64,000 nucleotides of DNA from Mycolicibacterium litorale (GTDB lineage Bacteria > Actinomycetota > Actinomycetes > Mycobacteriales > Mycobacteriaceae): the NCBI RefSeq assembly GCF_010731695.1, contig NZ_AP022586.1, positions 5,332,001-5,396,000 of the forward strand, read 5' to 3'. How positions within the stretch are numbered: position 1 is the stretch's first letter; each line of letters begins with the position of its first letter. The notes beneath the pieces are model-generated. The model was not told the DNA's origin. It saw only the letters and a list, made by a program, of their open reading frames with translations, and ran no database searches. This document shows, piece after piece, positions 39,014-48,373 of this stretch. The position numbers and the translations under genes were made by a program.

Positions 39014-40635
39014 AAGCCTACGATGCCGGACCGACCGACACCCCCATCATCGAGCAGACCATCGGGGCGCACTTCGAACGCATCGTCGCGCGGTATCCGG
39101 ACACCGAGGCGCTGGTCGAGGTGTTCACCGGCCGACGCTGGACCTACGCCGAGCTGAATGCCGAAATCGACCTCACCGCACGGGGTTTGATAGCGCTCGG
39201 GGTGCAGCGCGGTGAGCGGGTGGGGATCTGGGCGCCCAACTGCGCGGAGTGGACGGTGGTGCAGTACGCGGCGGCGAAGATCGGCGCGATCCTGGTCAAC
39301 ATCAACCCGGCCTACCGCACCCACGAACTGGCCTACGCGCTGGAGCAGTCCGGCGTGCGAACGCTGATCGCGGCCACGTCGTTCAAGGGCTCCGACTACG
39401 TCGCGATGGTCGACGAGGTGCGTGCCCGCTGCACCGGTCTGCGTGAGGTGATCTACCTCGGCACCGACGACTGGGGGGCCCTGCAGCGGCAAGCCGACAC
39501 CGTGACGACCAGGCAGCTGACGAACTGTATGGCCGAATTGGCCGCCGGCGACGCGGTCAACATCCAGTACACTTCGGGCACAACGGGTTTCCCGAAGGGC
39601 GCGACGCTGTCGCACCGCAACATCCTCAACAACGGCTTCTTCGTCACCGAGTCCATCAATTTCGGCCCGACCGACCGGCTGTGCATCCCGGTGCCGTTCT
39701 ACCACTGCTTCGGCATGGTGATGGGCAACCTCGGCTGCACCACCCACGGCGCCACCATGGTGATCCCGGCGCCGGGTTTCGATGCCGGCCTCACCTTGGC
39801 GGCGATCGAACAGGAAAGGTGCACAGCCGTTTACGGAGTGCCGACGATGTTCATCGCGATGCTCGCCCACCCGGACTTCGGCCGCACCGAGCTGTCGTCG
39901 CTGCGAACCGGCATCATGGCCGGTTCGGTGTGTCCGGTCGAGGTGATGAAACGCTGCGTCGACGAGATGCACATGACCGAGGTCGCGATCGCCTACGGCA
40001 TGACGGAGACCTCACCGGTGTCCTGTCAGACGCTGATCGACGACGACCTCGAACGACGCACCGCAACGATCGGCCGGGCCCATCCGCACGTCGAGGTCAA
40101 GATCGTCGATCCGGCCACCGGCCAGACCGTCGAACGCGGTGAGCCGGGCGAGTTCTGCACCCGCGGTTACTCGGTGATGCTCGGCTACTGGAACGACCCG
40201 GCCAAGACCGCCGAGGCCATCGACGCCGAGGGTTGGATGCACACCGGCGACCTGGCGGTCATGCGGGAGGACGGCTACTGCAACGTCGTCGGCCGGCTCA
40301 AGGACATGGTGATCCGCGGCGGGGAGAACGTCTATCCGCGGGAGATCGAGGAGTTCCTCTACACCCATCCCGACATCGAGGATGCGCAGGTGATCGGCGT
40401 ACCCGACGAGAAGTACGGCGAGGAGGTCTGCGCGTGGATCCGCATGAAGCGCGGCCGCCCGCCGCTGACCGCCGACGCGGTGCGTGACTTCGCCAGCGGC
40501 AAGCTCGCGCACTACAAGATCCCGCGCTACGTCCATGTCGTCGACGAGTTCCCGATGACCGTCACCGGGAAGGTGCGCAAGGTGGACATGCGGGCCGAGA
40601 GTGTGCGACTGCTCGGCCTGCACAGCGCCGATTGA
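39010..40635 (+). CDS. Fatty-acyl-CoA ligase (FadD-like)
   Basis: 541 aa AMP-dependent ligase with [51 protein letters not shown] and the C-terminal Lys in MTVTGKVRK. Looks like the acyl-CoA synthetases of the FadD35/AMP-acyl group. Together with the ACSM-like ligase it would activate acids under control of the divergent LuxR protein; two different ligases in one operon suggests two substrates or two chain lengths. ATG start overlaps the previous stop. Confidence 0.92.
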   Translation: MKAYDAGPTDTPIIEQTIGAHFERIVARYPDTEALVEVFTGRRWTYAELNAEIDLTARGLIALGVQRGERVGIWAPNCAEWTVVQYAAAKIGAILVNINPAYRTHELAYALEQSGVRTLIAATSFKGSDYVAMVDEVRARCTGLREVIYLGTDDWGALQRQADTVTTRQLTNCMAELAAGDAVNIQYTSGTTGFPKGATLSHRNILNNGFFVTESINFGPTDRLCIPVPFYHCFGMVMGNLGCTTHGATMVIPAPGFDAGLTLAAIEQERCTAVYGVPTMFIAMLAHPDFGRTELSSLRTGIMAGSVCPVEVMKRCVDEMHMTEVAIAYGMTETSPVSCQTLIDDDLERRTATIGRAHPHVEVKIVDPATGQTVERGEPGEFCTRGYSVMLGYWNDPAKTAEAIDAEGWMHTGDLAVMREDGYCNVVGRLKDMVIRGGENVYPREIEEFLYTHPDIEDAQVIGVPDEKYGEEVCAWIRMKRGRPPLTADAVRDFASGKLAHYKIPRYVHVVDEFPMTVTGKVRKVDMRAESVRLLGLHSAD

Positions 40636-40671
40636 GCTGCCGACGTCGGCCGGTACTGCGAGGATGGGGCG

Positions 40672-41076
40672 ATGTCCGCCGCGCACCGGTCGGCCGTCAT
40701 CGCACGGCGCGGCTGCGCGCTGGTCGCCCTCGGGTCCGCCGGTCTGCATCTGACGTCGCTCGGCCATGCCACCGTCTCGGTGTCAGGCGTGCTGCTCGCG
40801 ATGATGGTCGCCGGCTGCGTCTTCTGCACCAGGGAGCTGTGGGTGGTGGGCTCGCTGCGGGCGTGGTTGGTCGTCGCGCTGATGAACATCGCGATGATCG
40901 CGCTGCACCTGCCCGCGCCCACCCATCACCACGGTGGCTCGGCGGCGACCGACGCCTCGCTCGCGATGAGCCTGGCGACGCTGTTGGCGTTGGTCGAGGT
41001 CTGCGCGGCCGCCGCGGTGCTGTATGTCCGCACCCGCCGTCTCGGCGCCGCGCTGGACGATGATCGCCGCCACTGA
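40672..41076 (+). CDS. Small multi-pass membrane protein, unknown
   Basis: 134 aa with four predicted membrane spans (about 12-32, 40-62, 65-83, 98-122). A short loop PAPTHHHGGS carries three consecutive histidines that could bind a metal. Family not recognised. ATG at 40672, 36 bp after the ligase gene, so possibly the end of that operon. Confidence 0.65.
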   Translation: MSAAHRSAVIARRGCALVALGSAGLHLTSLGHATVSVSGVLLAMMVAGCVFCTRELWVVGSLRAWLVVALMNIAMIALHLPAPTHHHGGSAATDASLAMSLATLLALVEVCAAAAVLYVRTRRLGAALDDDRRH

Positions 41077-41134
41077 TCGCACTGATGTTCGGATGACGCG
41101 CATAGTCGGGGGCGCGAGCGGGCATAGAACCGTC

Positions 41135-41347
41135 ATGAGTGAAGACCCAGGCACCGCGCCACAGGAGAACCCGCAGAAAGACCAGTCGGAGTGGGTCACC
41201 GGTGACGAGCCGATGACCGGTCCGCAGCGAAGCTATCTGAACACGCTGGCGCAGGAGGCGGGGGAGGAGATCCCCGAGAACCTCACGAAGGCCCAGGCAT
41301 CGGAGATGATCGATCGACTACAGCAGCAGACTGGACGGGGGCAGTGA
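41135..41347 (+). CDS. DUF3072 small protein
   Basis: 70 aa, acidic N-terminus, then the conserved MTGPQRSYLNTLAQEAGE and LTKAQASEMIDRLQ helices of DUF3072, a motif often seen at the C-terminus of other proteins. Function unknown. ATG 41135 is preferred to upstream in-frame starts, which fall in the previous gene. Overlaps the next gene (41344). Confidence 0.8.
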   Translation: MSEDPGTAPQENPQKDQSEWVTGDEPMTGPQRSYLNTLAQEAGEEIPENLTKAQASEMIDRLQQQTGRGQ

Positions 41348-41595
41348 TGACCATCAGCGCAGACGACGTACGCCAGTTGCTCGGTGCCGAGGGGGAGGCC
41401 GTGCTGGTGCTCATCGAGGGCCGCGCCGAAGTGGTGACGGCCGGACAGTTGGGTTCGGACCGGTACCTGGGCGCTCTGGAAATCATCAGCCGCGATGAGC
41501 TGCTCAAACGCACGGGCGGGGCGGATCTGAGCGACCGCGAACTCGAGGAGCAGGCGGCCACCCTCAACAGCGCCGTCGACGAACTGGGCGGCTGA
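41344..41595 (+). CDS. Small hypothetical protein
   Basis: 83 aa, acidic. Predicted alpha/beta: ADDVRQLLGAEGEAVLVLIEGRAEVV, then helices with LSDRELEEQAATLNSAVDEL. Not recognised. GTG 41344 or ATG 41347; either overlaps the DUF3072 stop, so the two are coupled. Convergent with accD3, one base between stops. Confidence 0.65.
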   Translation: MMTISADDVRQLLGAEGEAVLVLIEGRAEVVTAGQLGSDRYLGALEIISRDELLKRTGGADLSDRELEEQAATLNSAVDELGG

Positions 41596-41596
41596 G

Positions 41597-43069
41597 TCAG
41601 GGCAGTCCGATGCGCCGGTAGCGGTCCAGTCGCCGCTGCAGCCGTGTCTCGGCAGGCACGCCGCGCAGCGCGTGCAGTTCCGCGGCGATGGTGTCGGACA
41701 ACCGGTGGGTGAATTCGAGCGGTTCGTCGGCGGCGTCGGGATGTTCGCCGACGATCGCGTCGACGATGCCGTTGCGCAACAGATCCGCCGACCGCACCCC
41801 CTGGGCTGCGGCCAGTTCCGCGGCGTGGTCGAGGTCGCGGTAGACGATCGCACTGGCACCCTCGGGCGGCAGTGGCGCGAGCCAGCCGTGCAGTGCGGCC
41901 AGCACCCGGTCGGCGGGCACCATCGCCAGCGCGGGTCCCCCCGAGCCCTGCCCCATCAACACCGACACCGTCGGCGTGTCCAGCGTGACGAGATCGGCCA
42001 GGCAGCGAGCGATCTCCCCGGCGAGCCCGCCCTGTTCCGCCTCGACCGTCAGCGCCGGCCCGGCGGTGTCGATGACGAGGACCAGCGGCAGTTGCAGCCC
42101 GGCCGCCAGCGCCATCCCGCGGCGCGCCTCGCGCAGCGCCGCCGGTCCGACCATGCCGCCGACCACCCGCTGCTGGCCGAGGACGACGGCGGGCTGCCCC
42201 CCGAAGCGAGCCAGGGCGAGCAGCGTGGTCGCCGCCTCGCCGCGGCCCGTGCCCGAGAGCAGCACGCGGTCAGTGGTGCCGTGCCGCAGCAGGTAACCCA
42301 CCCCCGGCCGGTCCGGGCGCCGTGACGCCTCCACCGACGTCCACGCCGGGACGTCGGGCAGCGGCTCCACCGGCGGTGCGTCGGGCGGCGGGTCCGCCGC
42401 GTCCGAGACGACGGTGAGCGCCCGGTTCAGCGTCGCGCGCAGCATGGCCAGCGGCACCACCCCGTCGATGACGCCGTGCCGGTGCAGGTTCTCCGCGGTC
42501 TGGATGCCCGACGGGAACGGTTCGCCGTACAGGTGCTCGTAGACGCGGGGCCCGAGGAACCCCACCAGCGCACCGGGTTCGGCGGCGGTGACGTGCCCGA
42601 GCGACCCCCACGAGGCGAACACCCCGCCGGTCGTCGGGTGGCGCAGGTAGACCAGGTAGGGCAGATGCGCCTGCTTGTGCAGTTCCACCGCGGCGGTGAT
42701 CTTGACCATCTGCAGGAAGGCGACGGTGCCCTCTTGCATGCGGGTGCCGCCCGAGGACGGTGACGCCACCAGCGGCAGCCGCTCGGCGGTGGCGCGCCGT
42801 ACCGCGGCGGTGATGCGTTCGGCGGCGGCCACCCCGATCGAGCCGGCCAGGAAGTCGAACTCGCACGCCACCACCGCGACGCGACGCCCGAACACCGTGC
42901 CCTCACCGGTCAGCACCGCTTCGTCGAGGCCGGTCGCCTCCGCGGCGGCCGCCAGGTCGGCGCGGTAGGAATCGGTCGTGGCCACCTCCAGGGGAGGGCT
43001 GTCCCAGCTGCGGAACGATCCTTCGTCCAGCACGGCGTCACGCAGCTCGAGGGCACCGATCCGGCTCAC
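41597..43069 (-). CDS. accD3: Acyl-CoA carboxylase carboxyltransferase AccD3
   Basis: 490 aa crotonase-fold carboxyltransferase with both halves fused: N-terminal (beta-like) segment with SSGGTRMQEG and ATLNRALT, C-terminal (alpha-like) segment with [22 protein letters not shown] and GQGSGGPALAMVPADRV. Orthologue of Rv0904c. Transfers the carboxyl group from biotin to acyl-CoA; no biotin carboxylase gene lies nearby, so it must use one encoded elsewhere. ATG 43069. Convergent with the small gene before it; divergent from the glycosyltransferase. Confidence 0.9.
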   Translation of the reverse strand: MSRIGALELRDAVLDEGSFRSWDSPPLEVATTDSYRADLAAAAEATGLDEAVLTGEGTVFGRRVAVVACEFDFLAGSIGVAAAERITAAVRRATAERLPLVASPSSGGTRMQEGTVAFLQMVKITAAVELHKQAHLPYLVYLRHPTTGGVFASWGSLGHVTAAEPGALVGFLGPRVYEHLYGEPFPSGIQTAENLHRHGVIDGVVPLAMLRATLNRALTVVSDAADPPPDAPPVEPLPDVPAWTSVEASRRPDRPGVGYLLRHGTTDRVLLSGTGRGEAATTLLALARFGGQPAVVLGQQRVVGGMVGPAALREARRGMALAAGLQLPLVLVIDTAGPALTVEAEQGGLAGEIARCLADLVTLDTPTVSVLMGQGSGGPALAMVPADRVLAALHGWLAPLPPEGASAIVYRDLDHAAELAAAQGVRSADLLRNGIVDAIVGEHPDAADEPLEFTHRLSDTIAAELHALRGVPAETRLQRRLDRYRRIGLP

Positions 43070-43127
43070 CGGGCCAGGCTAGCGGTCCCCGCACGCTGCG
43101 CCGGTGGCGAAGCGTCGCGCGCGTCGC

Positions 43128-43133
43128 CATAAT
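43128..43133 (+). promoter_or_regulatory. Candidate -10 box of the glycosyltransferase operon
   Basis: CATAAT (43128-43133) abuts the CIRCE element, so the transcription start would fall inside the operator, the usual place for HrcA repression. A convincing -35 box was not identified. Confidence 0.45.
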
Positions 43134-43159
43134 TAGCACTCGCCGGATACGAGTGCTAG
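43133..43159. promoter_or_regulatory. CIRCE element (HrcA operator)
   Basis: TTAGCACTC (43133-43141), a 9-base spacer (43142-43150) and GAGTGCTAG (43151-43159). The CIRCE consensus is TTAGCACTC-N9-GAGTGCTAA, so 17 of 18 arm positions agree and the spacer is exact. CIRCE binds the heat-shock repressor HrcA, classically before groES/groEL. Here it lies 32-58 bases before the glycosyltransferase start. Confidence 0.88.
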
Positions 43160-43190
43160 TTCGTGCCGATTGTCGACAGAAAGGAAAACC

Positions 43191-44372
43191 GTGAGCGGCA
43201 GCGCTTTTCTCTCCGATCCCCACGACTCTGGCGCCGACGACGTCTCGCGCCCGCTGCGCGTCGTTCTCGTCGCACCGCCGTACTTCGACGTCCCGCCCAA
43301 GGGCTACGGCGGCACCGAGGCCGTGGTTGCCGACCTCGCCGACGCCCTGGTCGCCCGCGGGCATCGCGTCACCCTCCTCGGCGCGGGTACCCCCGGTACC
43401 GCGGCCGAATTCATACCGCTTTGGGACGCAACGCTTTCCGACCGTCTCGGTGAGCCCTATCCCGAGGTGATGCACACGCTGCGGGTACGACGGGCCATCG
43501 CCCGTATTGCCGGCGACGTGGGCGCCGACATCATCCATGACCACACCTTCGCCGGACCACTCAACGCGCAGGCCTACCGTGCGATGGGGCTGCCGACCGT
43601 CGTCACCGTGCACGGACCGATCGACGACGATCTCGGGCCGTACTACCGTGAACTGGGCCGGGACGTCGGGCTCATCGCGATCAGTGACCGGCAACGTGAG
43701 CTCGCCCCAGACCTCAATTGGGTTGGCCGCGTACACAATGCGCTGCGTGTGGAGGATTGGCCGTTCGCCGCGGACAAGGGTGACTATGCGCTGTTCCTCG
43801 GCCGCTACGCGCCGTACAAGGGGGCGCATCTGGCGCTCGAGGCCGCCCATCGCGCCGGGATACCGCTGGTTCTGGCCGGCAAATGCGACGAACCCAGTGA
43901 GAAGCGGTACTTCGACGAATGTGTGCGGCCGTTGTTGACCGACCGTGATCACGTGTTCGGACCCGCCGATGCGACCGCCAAGCGCAAACTGCTGGCCGGA
44001 GCGCGCTGCCTGCTGTTCCCGGTGCAGTGGGAGGAGCCGTTCGGCATGGTGATGATCGAGGCGATGGCCTGCGGCACACCGGTGGTGGCGCTGCGCGGCG
44101 GGGCCGTGCCCGAGGTGGTGGTCGACGGGGTGACCGGCGTCATCTGCGAGGACCCCGCACAGCTGCCGGCCGCCATCGAGGCGGCCGATTCACTGGACCC
44201 GGCCGCGTGCCGGCGCCATGTGGCGGCGAATTTCAGTGTGAGTCAGTTCGGTTCGGGTTACGAGCGGATCTATCGACATGTCGTCGCAGGGGAGAAGACC
44301 CCGAGAAGCGGTGTCACGCTGCGCCGCATCCTCGCCGACCCGTACCGGCCGGAGGAGCGGACGAGCGCATGA
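43191..44372 (+). CDS. GT4-type glycosyltransferase
   Basis: 393 aa GT-B enzyme. N-terminal Rossmann domain opening LRVVLVAPPYFDVPPKGYGGTEAVVADLA, then the C-terminal nucleotide-sugar domain with FLGRYAPYKG and the ExxxxxxxE motif in EEPFGMVMIEAMACGTPVVA. Donor and acceptor unknown. GTG 43191 follows AAAGGA; the GTG at 43170 in frame is earlier but less likely. Coupled to the debranching-type glycosidase by ATGA overlap and preceded by a CIRCE operator, so probably induced by heat. Confidence 0.92.
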   Translation: MSGSAFLSDPHDSGADDVSRPLRVVLVAPPYFDVPPKGYGGTEAVVADLADALVARGHRVTLLGAGTPGTAAEFIPLWDATLSDRLGEPYPEVMHTLRVRRAIARIAGDVGADIIHDHTFAGPLNAQAYRAMGLPTVVTVHGPIDDDLGPYYRELGRDVGLIAISDRQRELAPDLNWVGRVHNALRVEDWPFAADKGDYALFLGRYAPYKGAHLALEAAHRAGIPLVLAGKCDEPSEKRYFDECVRPLLTDRDHVFGPADATAKRKLLAGARCLLFPVQWEEPFGMVMIEAMACGTPVVALRGGAVPEVVVDGVTGVICEDPAQLPAAIEAADSLDPAACRRHVAANFSVSQFGSGYERIYRHVVAGEKTPRSGVTLRRILADPYRPEERTSA

Positions 44373-46486
44373 CCACCGCGCTGAACACCGGAGAGTCCGC
44401 GAGCCTCGGATCTGGCGGTGACACCGTCACACTGGTCGAAGGCGGGACGTTCTGCCTGTCCGACCGGCGCGGTGACGTCCGCGAGGGAGGGTCGCACGGC
44501 CTGTTCTTCCGCGACGCGCGGGTGTTGTCGCGCTGGGAGTTGCGGGTGGACGGCCGGGCGCCCGAGCCGCTCGCGGTGCAGACACCGGAAGCCTTCGCCG
44601 CGCAGTTCGTCATGCGCCGCGCGCCGCGACCCGGACTGGCGGACAGCACGCTGTTGCTGGTCCGCGAACGGCTTGTCGCCGACGGGATGCGCGAGACGAT
44701 CTCACTGCACAACCTCGACGACGAAGCCACCGTGGTGACCATCGAACTGCTCGCCGACGCCGACTTCGCCGACCTGTTCTCGGTCAAGGAAGGTCGAGCC
44801 GCCTCGGGCGGCGCGGAGACGGCGGTCGTCGACGACGAGTTGGTGCTGCACGACCGCACCGACCTCGTGCGCGGCGTGCGGGTCACCGCCTCCGGCGGGC
44901 CGGCGGTGTCGCCGGGCGCGCTGACCTGGCGGGTGGTGGTGGCGCCCCGACAGTGCCGGCGGTTGGAGCTCACCGTGCAGCCGACGTGGGCGAACCAGAG
45001 CGTGAAGAGCCGGTTCCGGCACGGGGAGGAGCTGCAGGCCAGCGCCCCCGCCCGCAAGATCGCCGCCTGGCGCGACACCACCACGACCGTGGAGACCGAC
45101 CATCCGGCGCTGATGCAGGTGCTCACCCGCACCGAGAGCGATCTCGGTGCGTTGCTGATCGACGACGACGCGGCCGGCAGGCCGTTCGTGGCCGCGGGCG
45201 CGCCCTGGTACATGACACTGTTCGGCCGCGACAGCCTGCTGACGGCGTGGATGGCGCTGCCGATTGACGTCGGGCTGTCGGTGGGAACGCTGCAGCAGCT
45301 GGCCGAGACGCAGGGCCGGCGGGAGGACCCGGTCACCGAGGAGCAGCCCGGCAGGATCATGCACGAGATCCGGCGGGGCCCCGCCAGTGCCGACGCCCTC
45401 GGAGGGAACGTCTACTACGGATCGGTCGATGCGACGCTGCTGTTCGTGATGCTGCTGGCCGAGGCGTGGCGCTGGGGCGCCGACGAGGCGGCCGTGCGGG
45501 CCCTCCTGCCGGCGGCCGACGCCGCGCTGGAGTGGGCCGAGCACTACGGCGACGGTGACGGCGACGGGTTCGTCGAGTACCGGCGCGCCACCGACCGCGG
45601 ATTGATCAATCAGGGCTGGAAGGACAGTTTCGACGGCATCAACGACGCGACCGGCCGTGTCGCCACCGCGCCGATCGCGCTCTGCGAGGTGCAGGGCTAT
45701 CACTACGCGGCGCTGCTGGGCCGGGCCGAACTCGCAGAAGCGTTCGACGAGGCCGCGCTCGCGGCACGGCTCCGCAGCCGCGCCGAGTCGCTGCGGAAAC
45801 GGTTCATCGACGCCTTCTGGCTGCCCGACCGAGGCTGGTACGCGGTGGCGCTCGACGGTCGCAAGCAGCCCGTGGACGCACTCACCAGCAACGTCGGCCA
45901 CTGCCTGTGGACCGGCATCGCCACCGACGAGCATGCCCAGCGCATCGTCGAACGCCTGGCGGACGAGGACATGGATTCCGGGTTCGGCCTGCGGACGCTG
46001 GCCACCACCATGGGCGCCTACAACCCGATGAGCTACCACAACGGCTCCGTCTGGCCCCATGACACCGCGATCGTGATCGCCGGCCTGCTGCGCTACGCAC
46101 ACATCAACGGCGCCGTGGAACTGGCGGAGCGGCTCGCCGCCGGGTTGCTCGAAGCGGCCGGTGCGTTCGGCGGCCGGCTGCCGGAGCTGTACTGCGGTTT
46201 CCCGCGTGCGCAGTTCGGCTCGCCGGTGCCGTATCCGACATCGTGCTCACCGCAGGCCTGGGCCAGTGCCGCGCCATTGTTGCTGGTGCGGTCCTTCCTC
46301 GGGCTTCAGCCGCACGTGCCACAGCGTCGGCTGACGGTGTGCCCGCGGCTGCCGCGGGACTGGGGCCACGTCACGCTGACAGATCTGCGGCTCGGTGACG
46401 TCACGGTCCATGTGCGCGCCGAAGGGGAGGTGGTCAAGGTCGACGGGCTGGACGATGGGTGGCAGGTGGTCACGACCGGGGCATGA
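44369..46486 (+). CDS. Glycogen-debranching / amylo-alpha-1,6-glucosidase-type glycosidase
   Basis: 705 aa. The N-terminal domain (about 20-220) has the GDE N-terminal beta-sandwich look ([26 protein letters not shown]). The (alpha/alpha)6 catalytic domain carries the typical [39 protein letters not shown], and the C-terminal [13 protein letters not shown]. Expected to cleave alpha-linked glucose polymers or related glucosides. The overlap with the glycosyltransferase gene suggests a synthesis/turnover pair of one glycan or compatible solute. Confidence 0.88.
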   Translation: MTTALNTGESASLGSGGDTVTLVEGGTFCLSDRRGDVREGGSHGLFFRDARVLSRWELRVDGRAPEPLAVQTPEAFAAQFVMRRAPRPGLADSTLLLVRERLVADGMRETISLHNLDDEATVVTIELLADADFADLFSVKEGRAASGGAETAVVDDELVLHDRTDLVRGVRVTASGGPAVSPGALTWRVVVAPRQCRRLELTVQPTWANQSVKSRFRHGEELQASAPARKIAAWRDTTTTVETDHPALMQVLTRTESDLGALLIDDDAAGRPFVAAGAPWYMTLFGRDSLLTAWMALPIDVGLSVGTLQQLAETQGRREDPVTEEQPGRIMHEIRRGPASADALGGNVYYGSVDATLLFVMLLAEAWRWGADEAAVRALLPAADAALEWAEHYGDGDGDGFVEYRRATDRGLINQGWKDSFDGINDATGRVATAPIALCEVQGYHYAALLGRAELAEAFDEAALAARLRSRAESLRKRFIDAFWLPDRGWYAVALDGRKQPVDALTSNVGHCLWTGIATDEHAQRIVERLADEDMDSGFGLRTLATTMGAYNPMSYHNGSVWPHDTAIVIAGLLRYAHINGAVELAERLAAGLLEAAGAFGGRLPELYCGFPRAQFGSPVPYPTSCSPQAWASAAPLLLVRSFLGLQPHVPQRRLTVCPRLPRDWGHVTLTDLRLGDVTVHVRAEGEVVKVDGLDDGWQVVTTGA

Positions 46487-46495
46487 CGTGGCCTC

Positions 46496-46510
46496 TATAC
46501 AGTGGCCGCA
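46496..46510 (+). promoter_or_regulatory. Candidate -10 box for leaderless echA6
   Basis: TATACA at 46496-46501 fits a -10 element; the expected start of transcription (about 46508) is at or one to two bases before the ATG at 46510, and no ribosome site is seen, so the mRNA may be leaderless. Confidence 0.45.
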
Positions 46511-47244
46511 TGATTGGTGTCACACGCGACGGCCATGTGCTCACCCTGGAGATGCAGCGGGCCGAGCGCCGCAACGCGCTCAACGGCGAACTCGTCGACG
46601 GGCTGCGCGAGGCGATCGAGAAGGCCGCCACCGAGGACGTCCGCGCGATCGTCCTGACCGGTCAGGGCCACGTGTTCAGCTCGGGGGCCGACCTGTCCGG
46701 CGGCCAGGGCGTCGCCGACGAACTGCCCGACAAGGCCAGGGCGCTGAACTTCGCGATCGACCGGGCGCCGGTCCCGGTGATAGCCGCGGTCAACGGCCCC
46801 GCGATCGGCGCCGGCGTCATCCTGTCGATGATCTGCGACCTGCGCGTCGTCGCGCCCGAGGCGTACTTCCAGTTCCCGGTCGCGAAATACGGGATCGCAC
46901 TGGACAACTGGAGCATCCGCCGGCTGACGTCGCTGGTCGGGGCCGGCCGGGCGCGCGGCATGCTGCTGGCCGCCGAGCGGCTCACCTCCGAGGTCGCGCT
47001 GCAGACCGGGATGGCGAACCGCATCGGCACGCTCGACGACGCCCAGGCGTGGGCGCAGGAGATCGCGGGCTTCGCGCCGCTGGCCCTGCAGCACGCCAAG
47101 CGGGTGCTCAACGACGACGGCGCCTACGAGGATCCGTGGCCGGCGCACCAGGAACTGTTCGACAGGGCCTGGGCCAGCCAGGACATCATCGAGGCGCAGG
47201 TGGCCCGCATCGAGAAGCGGCCGCCGAGGTTCAAGGGGGCCTGA
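46510..47244 (+). CDS. echA6: Enoyl-CoA hydratase/isomerase family protein EchA6
   Basis: 244 aa crotonase-fold protein; oxyanion-hole motifs [11 protein letters not shown] and [20 protein letters not shown]. The usual two catalytic Glu residues are not both present in the expected positions (AIGAGV and [16 protein letters not shown]), in line with M. tuberculosis EchA6 (Rv0905), reported as a non-catalytic acyl-CoA carrier for mycolic-acid biosynthesis. Followed 4 bp later by the Rv0906-type gene. Confidence 0.88.
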   Translation: MIGVTRDGHVLTLEMQRAERRNALNGELVDGLREAIEKAATEDVRAIVLTGQGHVFSSGADLSGGQGVADELPDKARALNFAIDRAPVPVIAAVNGPAIGAGVILSMICDLRVVAPEAYFQFPVAKYGIALDNWSIRRLTSLVGAGRARGMLLAAERLTSEVALQTGMANRIGTLDDAQAWAQEIAGFAPLALQHAKRVLNDDGAYEDPWPAHQELFDRAWASQDIIEAQVARIEKRPPRFKGA

Positions 47245-47248
47245 GGTG

Positions 47249-48364
47249 ATGGGGTCAGCGCTGCGGTTCGGATTCGGTACGGCCTCGGTGCTGGCCGGCG
47301 GCTGGGTACTGCGGGCGCTGCAGGGCACGCCGGCCTCGCTGGGCGCCACCCCCGCCGAGATCCACCCCGTCGCCAGGCGTAGCCCGAACTACCGCGACGG
47401 CGCGTTCGTGAACCTGGAACCGGCCGCGGCGATGAGCCTGGACGCCGAACAGGGCCGGATGCTGGTGCGCGAACTGGTCACCGGACGCGACAGCGGAAAA
47501 CCGGGCGCGCCGATCCCCATCGTCACACCCACCTCCTCCGACGGGGATGCGGCGGGGCTGGCGGCCTACTGGCACGGGCACTCGACCGCGTTGATCGAGG
47601 TCGACGGCTACCGCGTGCTCACCGATCCGATCTGGAGCGACCGCTGCTCGCCGTCGCGTACGGTCGGCCCGCAACGCATGCACGAACCCCCGGTGCCGCT
47701 GGAACAACTGCCCGCGGTGGACGCGGTGCTGATCAGCCACGACCACTACGACCACCTCGACATCGACACGATCCTCGGCCTCGCGCGCACGCAGCGCGCA
47801 CCGTTCTGCGTCCCCGTCGGCGTCGGCGCTCACCTGCGCAAGTGGGGTATCTCCGAGGCGCGCATCGTCGAACTCGACTGGAACGAAAGCCACCGGATCG
47901 GCGAACTCACGCTCGTGTGCACCCCCGCCCGGCACTTCTCCGGGCGGCTGTTCACCCGCAACACCACGCTGTGGTCGTCGTGGGTGATCACCGGACCGCA
48001 GCACCGCGTGTTCTTCGGCGGGGACACCGGCTACACCGCCAGCTTCGCCGAGATCGGTTCGGAATTCGGGCCGTTCGATCTGACGCTGATGCCGGTGGGC
48101 GCGTATCACCCGGCGTGGCCGGACATCCACATGAACCCCGAGGAGGCCGTCCGCGCCCACCGGGACATGACCGATGTGGACGCGGGCGTGCTGCTGCCGA
48201 TCCACTGGGGCACCTTCCGGTTGGCGCCGCACGCCTGGGCCGAACCGGTGGAGCGGCTGCTGTCGGCGGCCGGCCCGGCCGGCGTGCGCGTGGTGGTGCC
48301 CAAACCCGGACAGCGTGTGGAGCGTGGCGCGTCACCGCCGATAGAGCCATGGTGGCAGCTCTGA
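47249..48364 (+). CDS. Metallo-beta-lactamase-fold hydrolase, NAPE-PLD-like (Rv0906 type)
   Basis: 371 aa. The N-terminal 30 residues form a hydrophobic anchor or signal; the MBL fold carries the zinc motif SHDHYDHLD, further ligands ARHFSG, GGDTGY and LPIHWG. The length and insert pattern match the N-acyl-phosphatidylethanolamine phospholipase-D-like group to which Rv0906 belongs. Substrate in mycobacteria not established by sequence. ATG 47249 (GTG at 47246 is the alternative) close behind echA6. Confidence 0.87.
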   Translation: MGSALRFGFGTASVLAGGWVLRALQGTPASLGATPAEIHPVARRSPNYRDGAFVNLEPAAAMSLDAEQGRMLVRELVTGRDSGKPGAPIPIVTPTSSDGDAAGLAAYWHGHSTALIEVDGYRVLTDPIWSDRCSPSRTVGPQRMHEPPVPLEQLPAVDAVLISHDHYDHLDIDTILGLARTQRAPFCVPVGVGAHLRKWGISEARIVELDWNESHRIGELTLVCTPARHFSGRLFTRNTTLWSSWVITGPQHRVFFGGDTGYTASFAEIGSEFGPFDLTLMPVGAYHPAWPDIHMNPEEAVRAHRDMTDVDAGVLLPIHWGTFRLAPHAWAEPVERLLSAAGPAGVRVVVPKPGQRVERGASPPIEPWWQL

Positions 48365-48373
48365 GCGGATAGC

